NCBI GenBank assembly: GCA_051747385.1
Contig: JBNJGB010000010.1
Coordinates: 1 to 64,000, forward strand
Reading direction: 5' to 3'
Source of the DNA: JBNJGB01 sp051747385
GTDB taxonomy: Bacteria; Myxococcota_A; UBA9042; PHBI01; JACKFB01
Length of the DNA: 64,000 nucleotides
The position numbers and the translations under genes are program-made. Shown piece by piece: positions 60,456 to 64,000 of the stretch (position 1 is the stretch's first letter; every line of letters begins with the position of its first letter). The notes under the pieces are model-generated. The model worked only from the letters and a program-made list of their open reading frames with translations, ran no database searches and was not told where the DNA came from.

Positions 60456-60895
60456 CCGCCTCGGACGGCTCACAGTCCTACGCATTTCGGGGCGCCGCGG
60501 TCTCGTGGAGAATCGCGCGCCAAGTCGCCAAGACGCAAAGTCCAGCGAGCCGCTTGCACACAGGCTCGGCTGAGGCTGTCGGGGCACCAGCAGGCCAAGA
60601 GCGAGTACACGGGGCCGAAGCATGCCGTTTTCCTTTGCGTCTTCGCGTCTTTGCGCGAGCCCTTCGTCTTGCGACATGTGACGAACGGTGAGGCTCGGAC
60701 GGCGACCCTGCTGTATGTCTCCCGTGTTCTCCGCGGCCTTTGCGGCCTGGCTCCCTGCCGCCCTGGCGCGAGGCCCTCGGAGCTTCCGAGGCGTGCGTGA
60801 TGGACAGTGGCCCCGCCCGCCCCCCGGAATCCTCGTGCACGTCCCCGGGGGCCCTTGCTAGGCTGCGGAGACGTACCTCGACGAAGGAGGCCCAC
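60456..60895. other. 440-bp intergenic region with inverted and dispersed repeats
   Basis: It contains the 25-bp imperfect inverted repeat at 60516-60540/60633-60657 and the CTTTGCG/CTTCGCG-type block at 60722-60776. A TAGGCT at 60859-60864 could serve as the thioredoxin -10 though no -35 is evident. No gene recognised. Confidence 0.5.
60516..60657. repeat. Inverted repeat, 25-bp arms with 22 matches
   Basis: CGCGCCAAGTCGCCAAGACG... at 60516-60540 is the reverse complement of 60633-60657 at 22 of 25 positions. The loop is 92 nt. The arms resemble the CTTCGCG/CTTGGCG repeat at 47001-47043 and may be two copies of one small element in opposite orientation. Confidence 0.7.
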
Positions 60896-61255
60896 GTGGC
60901 CACGGTTGAAGCGACCAAGGACAACATCGAGCAGCTCGTCGGCGGCAACGACATCGTGCTCCTGGACTTCTGGGCGAGCTGGTGCGGCCCCTGCAAGACG
61001 TTCGGGCCGATCTTCGAGGACGCCTCGGAGAAGCACCCGGACATCGTCTTCGCCAAGGTGAACACGGAGGAGCAGCAGGAGCTGGCGGGCCACTTCCAGG
61101 TGCGCTCGATCCCGACGATCGTGGCCTTCAAGGAGCAGATCGGGGTCTTCTCGCAGCCGGGCGCCCTCCCCGCCCAGGCCCTCGAGGAGCTCATCGGCAA
61201 GCTCCGCGCCCTGGACATGGACGAGGTCCGCGAGGAGATCGACAAGTCCTCGTAG
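60896..61255 (+). CDS. trxA: Thioredoxin
   Basis: 119 residues. Active site WCGPC with redox Cys30 and Cys33, inside LLDFWASWCGPCKTF, and the cis-Pro region RSIPTIV downstream. It reduces disulfides in the cytosol, with no signal peptide. The C-terminal extension of about 10 residues is slightly longer than E. coli TrxA. GTG 60896 follows GAAGGAGG. The interspersed element copy C begins 10 bp after its stop. Confidence 0.92.
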   Translation: MATVEATKDNIEQLVGGNDIVLLDFWASWCGPCKTFGPIFEDASEKHPDIVFAKVNTEEQQELAGHFQVRSIPTIVAFKEQIGVFSQPGALPAQALEELIGKLRALDMDEVREEIDKSS

Positions 61256-61265
61256 GCCGCCCTCC

Positions 61266-61426
61266 AGGGCGGTCGCAAAGTCGACCGCCCTCCCTTGCCC
61301 TTGCCCTTGCCCGTGCCCTTGCCTGCTCTCAGACGCGCAAAATCCATAGTTTCCGAGCGGGTGCATTCCGGCGCCGGGCGCCGTACCGCCGCGCGGCCCA
61401 CGCTTCGCCGACTTTGCGATTGCCCT
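61266..61426 (-). repeat. Interspersed 160-bp element, copy C
   Basis: Inverted copy of 5308-5467, with about 11 single-base differences by hand alignment. The 11-bp inverted ends TCGCAAAGTCG/CGACTTTGCGA are perfect here. It fills the space between the convergent thioredoxin gene (10 bp away) and the nos membrane protein gene (11 bp away), consistent with a shared 3' end. Confidence 0.9.
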
Positions 61427-61437
61427 GGGCCGCCCTC

Positions 61438-62085
61438 CTATCCGGCCCGGGCGCGTCGTACGGCCCGTATTCGTCCCCGGATCAGGTGGAACAGGGTGAG
61501 GACCACGAGGCCCGTGGCGAAGATCCCCAGCCACAACGACCCCACCTCGGGGTAGCTGTGGATCTCGAAGTTGGCCACCTGCTCGGACCCGAAGACCACC
61601 GGCATGAAGGGCTCCATGTCCACCGGGGCCTTCGGGTCCAGATCGTGGCCGTAGTCGTACAGCGTCTTCACGAAGCGGCCGAAGGCGAACAGGGACAGGT
61701 AGCCCGTCAGCACGGTGATGTCGATCAGCGTGCGGATGTTGCCGATGGCCGCCGCCCGCAGGGCCAGGATGCCCAGGAAGCCGAGGCCGAAGGGGATCCA
61801 GTCCAGATCCGCGAAGTCGTCCTCGTCGATGGCCCGCATGCCCACGTAGTGGTTGAGGGTGTTGATCTCCTGGATGTCGTGGCCGTCGTTTCCGGCGTCC
61901 AGGCGATAGCTGTAGATCCACATCTCCAGCCCCTCCGGATACTGGGGGGCCGTCATGCGGATGCTCCAGATGGGCGCCATGAAGCTGAGGGCCAGCGGGA
62001 TCAGCAGCAGCACCATCACCACGCGGGCCCACATGTCGATGGGCTTGTCGAGGAAGGCGTAGAACCGGTCGAGCATCAACTTCAC
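61438..62085 (-). CDS. Conserved membrane protein of the nitrous oxide reductase cluster
   Basis: 215 residues. At least three or four hydrophobic segments: about residues 20-36, 95-115, 127-145 and 180-205. A loop between the first two (YRLDAGNDGHDIQEINTL) is polar and would face the periplasm. It follows nosY by 25 bp on the same strand. Similar membrane proteins follow nosY/nosL in nos clusters. Its role is unknown. Start: GTG 62085 with AGGAGGG upstream, rather than the ATG nine bases downstream. Confidence 0.65.
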   Translation of the reverse strand: MKLMLDRFYAFLDKPIDMWARVVMVLLLIPLALSFMAPIWSIRMTAPQYPEGLEMWIYSYRLDAGNDGHDIQEINTLNHYVGMRAIDEDDFADLDWIPFGLGFLGILALRAAAIGNIRTLIDITVLTGYLSLFAFGRFVKTLYDYGHDLDPKAPVDMEPFMPVVFGSEQVANFEIHSYPEVGSLWLGIFATGLVVLTLFHLIRGRIRAVRRARAG

Positions 62086-62110
62086 GACGTCCCTCCTGCA
62101 TGCTCCGGCC

Positions 62111-62944
62111 TCACACCACGTCGCCGCGGCGGAAGGCGGTTCCACCCAGGGCCCAGCAGGTCGCGCCGACCAGCGACGGCCAGGCGAGCCCCAGCGCCAT
62201 CAGCGCCGCGGGCCCCAGGTTGTTCGAGAGGTAGAAGCCCACGGGGCCGAGCAGCGCCAGCTCGGCGTCCGCGGCGGACAGCAGCGCCAGCCGGGCGGCC
62301 TCCACCGGGTTGATGGCGGCCAGCACGAACACGAGGCGCGGCGGCACCCGCCACTGGAGCATCACCCCGATCAGGGCGAAGTCGAGCAGCGCCACGGACA
62401 GCAGCCAGATCACGAGCACCGCCAGGATCGCCCGGGCCTGGCTCGCCACCAGCGTCGTCACCAGCATCCCGATGCCCACGAAGGCCACCAGCAGGCTCGC
62501 GCCCACGCCCAGGGCCCTGCCCACGAAGGCCCACGGGAAGGCCTGGCCGAAGGACTGCCCCACAAGCCCCACGACGACCGTGACCACCACCAGGGGCACC
62601 AGCAGCATGGCCAGCCGCACCACGGAGACGCCCACGAAGTAGTCCCAGCGGCCCACCGGCTGGCTCAGGAGGAGCTCCAGGGCGCCGGCGGATCGGGCCT
62701 GGTTGATGACCTGCCCGGTGGCCATGAGGGCCAGCAGCGGCAGCAGCAGCAGCAGGGCGTGCGAGAAGGACAGGAGCACACGGCCCGTGCCCGTGAAGCC
62801 GACGATGGACGACTCCCGCAGGCCGACGAAGACGAACCCGGCGGCCAGGAGCGCGTAGACCACCAGGGCGAAGCCCATCCACCGGGATCGCAGGACCTCG
62901 GACAGGTCCAGGCGTGCCACCGCGCCCACCGCTCGTGCCCTCAT
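62111..62944 (-). CDS. nosY: ABC transporter permease NosY
   Basis: 277 residues, six predicted helices. The N-terminus (SEVLRSRWMGFALVVYALLAA) and the ALELLLSQPVGR segment match NosY, the membrane part of the NosDFY complex that supplies sulfur or copper-site components for N2O reductase. The start overlaps the nosL stop by 4 bp (ATGA). The order on this strand is nosF, nosL, nosY and then the membrane protein, so nosD and nosZ should lie to the right, outside the window. Confidence 0.85.
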   Translation of the reverse strand: MRARAVGAVARLDLSEVLRSRWMGFALVVYALLAAGFVFVGLRESSIVGFTGTGRVLLSFSHALLLLLPLLALMATGQVINQARSAGALELLLSQPVGRWDYFVGVSVVRLAMLLVPLVVVTVVVGLVGQSFGQAFPWAFVGRALGVGASLLVAFVGIGMLVTTLVASQARAILAVLVIWLLSVALLDFALIGVMLQWRVPPRLVFVLAAINPVEAARLALLSAADAELALLGPVGFYLSNNLGPAALMALGLAWPSLVGATCWALGGTAFRRGDVV

Positions 62945-63414
62945 CGTGCCCCCTTCGCGGACTCGTCCCGGTCCTGCTGCAGCGTGCGCGCCCGGGCCCC
63001 GGACAACGAGACTATGCCCTGCCCTCGGTCCACCGCCCCCAGGCCGTAGCCCATGGGCGTGGGGCTCCGCTCCACGAACGCGGCATCGTCGGCGGGGATC
63101 CAGCGATCCTCGTCGACGTGGTGGAACCAGACGCCCTCCAGGTCGGCGTGGCGGTCGGCTTGCCACGCGAAGAGGCACCCCGGGTCGTCGAAGACGTGGA
63201 CGTCGCCCTCCCGGGTCCGGACCTGCGCCGCGAACGCGGGCTCGCTCACGTGCATGTGGCACCACGCGCAGGTCTCCTTGTCCCACACGATGTCCACGGG
63301 GCCCTCGCCGGGGCCGCCGGGCGCCAGGGTCCACAGGGCCGCCCCGCCCGCCGCAATGACGACGAGCACGACCGCGACGATCCCCACGACGCGCAGCCCG
63401 GAGGACTCAGCCAT
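62941..63414 (-). CDS. nosL: Copper-binding accessory protein NosL
   Basis: 157 residues. An N-terminal membrane helix (about residues 9-30) anchors it to the periplasmic side. The copper site signature CAWCHM (Cys49, Cys52, Met54) matches NosL. Most NosL are lipoproteins with a lipobox Cys; here a plain signal anchor without one is present. It supplies copper for the CuZ site of nitrous oxide reductase. The start overlaps the nosF stop by 8 bp. Confidence 0.85.
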   Translation of the reverse strand: MAESSGLRVVGIVAVVLVVIAAGGAALWTLAPGGPGEGPVDIVWDKETCAWCHMHVSEPAFAAQVRTREGDVHVFDDPGCLFAWQADRHADLEGVWFHHVDEDRWIPADDAAFVERSPTPMGYGLGAVDRGQGIVSLSGARARTLQQDRDESAKGAR

Positions 63415-64000
63415 CGCCCGCCCCCGCCTGCTCCACGGGCTCCACGCGCTCCATGTCGCGCACCACGACGTCCTCCAGCCGGCCGTTCAGCCGGTCGGAG
63501 ACCTCCCGCAGGGCCTCGACCTTCTCGGAGCGCCGCACCGTCTTCGTCCACCAGCCGGCGGCTCCCGGGCGGAAGCCGTGCTCGCGGAACCACTCCGCGT
63601 CCGACTCCCCCGCCTCGCGAAGCTCGATGATGCTCCGGCCCCGCTGGCCCAGGTAGCCCTCCGCCGACCCGTGCCAGGCCACCTCGCCCTCCCGGAGGGC
63701 CACCACGTGATCCACCAGGTGCCGGATCTCCTCGAGCCGGTGGCTGCTCAGCACCAAGGTGGCGTCGCCGCGGCGCTCCCGCACGAGCTGGAAGAAGCGC
63801 TCCCGGGACTCCGCGTCCAGGCTGGCGGTCGGCTCGTCCATGACCAGCAGCCGGGTCCCGGGCATGACCGCCAGCGCCACGAGGACCTTCTGCTTCATGC
63901 CGCCGGAGAGCTCCCGGAACGGCTTGCGCCACACCTCGTCCGGGTCCAGGTCCAGCTCCACCAGCGCGCTCCGCACCTCGTCCCGGGGCACCTCGCGCAC
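63407..64000 (-). CDS. nosF: ABC transporter ATP-binding protein NosF (5' end outside window)
   Basis: About 198 residues of the C-terminal part. The ABC signature LSGGMKQ, Walker B LLVMDEPTASLD, and the H-loop Ser-Ser-His in LVLSSHRLEE are present. The Walker A and the start codon lie beyond base 64000. It powers the NosDFY maturation complex. The tail beyond the ATPase (about 60 residues) is acidic and has no clear motif. Confidence 0.88.
   Translation of the reverse strand: MREVPRDEVRSALVELDLDPDEVWRKPFRELSGGMKQKVLVALAVMPGTRLLVMDEPTASLDAESRERFFQLVRERRGDATLVLSSHRLEEIRHLVDHVVALREGEVAWHGSAEGYLGQRGRSIIELREAGESDAEWFREHGFRPGAAGWWTKTVRRSEKVEALREVSDRLNGRLEDVVVRDMERVEPVEQAGAGDG

Overview
The window is GC-rich throughout, with an almost all-G/C third codon position. 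It reads like the chromosome of a Myxococcota (myxobacterial or former Deltaproteobacteria) organism. Supporting signs are large Ser/Thr protein kinases fused to TPR, PEGA or ATPase domains, very Cys-rich surface lipoproteins (MopE-type calcium/metal-binding repeats, DGCGGSCG motifs), a MYXO-CTERM-like C-terminal anchor, and many small lipoproteins. The lineage is an inference from gene content, not from a marker gene.

Layout. 0-8.5 kb: an HNH nuclease fragment, a selenocysteine tRNA (minus strand), a secreted deiminase-like lipoprotein, a TonB-like protein, a peptidase-MA-like protein, then one-carbon genes folD, gcvT and gcvH. 8.5-18.5 kb: an rRNA uracil methyltransferase divergent from nadK, thiC, and a tightly overlapping run (TPR lipoprotein, glyA, giant transglutaminase-like protein, zinc-ribbon protein). 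18.5-31 kb: two unusual kinases, an AceE-like thiamine enzyme, a YfcE-type phosphoesterase, an acyl-CoA synthetase and a radical SAM protein. 31-33 kb: a decayed island with an IS91 transposase remnant and a frameshifted Cys-rich lipoprotein. 33-41 kb: an octaheme cytochrome with an eight-fold Cys-rich N-terminal array, parE-parC and a PDZ protein. 41-47 kb: a DUF3108 protein, an OleA-like / OleD-like / metallo-beta-lactamase-fold trio, a DUF302 protein and a sulfotransferase. 47-59 kb: a 2199-residue MopE-like lipoprotein, an endonuclease/exonuclease/phosphatase lipoprotein, a second acyl ligase, a GDT1-type transporter and a small lipoprotein. 59-64 kb: an FHA-AAA+ regulator, thioredoxin and the end of a nitrous oxide reductase maturation operon (nosF, nosL, nosY and a conserved membrane protein).

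How it fits together. FolD, GcvT, GcvH and GlyA are one-carbon/glycine enzymes, but no gcvP lies here. The nos genes and the octaheme cytochrome point to anaerobic N or S respiration. Many proteins are exported or lipid-anchored. The most unexplained features are a 160-bp interspersed element present three times, the OleA-OleD-MBL trio, the cytochrome's Cys-rich array with a GTTAACGT box cluster at its promoter, and recurring promoter patterns (TTGAC-like -35 with TAGGCT-like -10, plus apparently leaderless genes).
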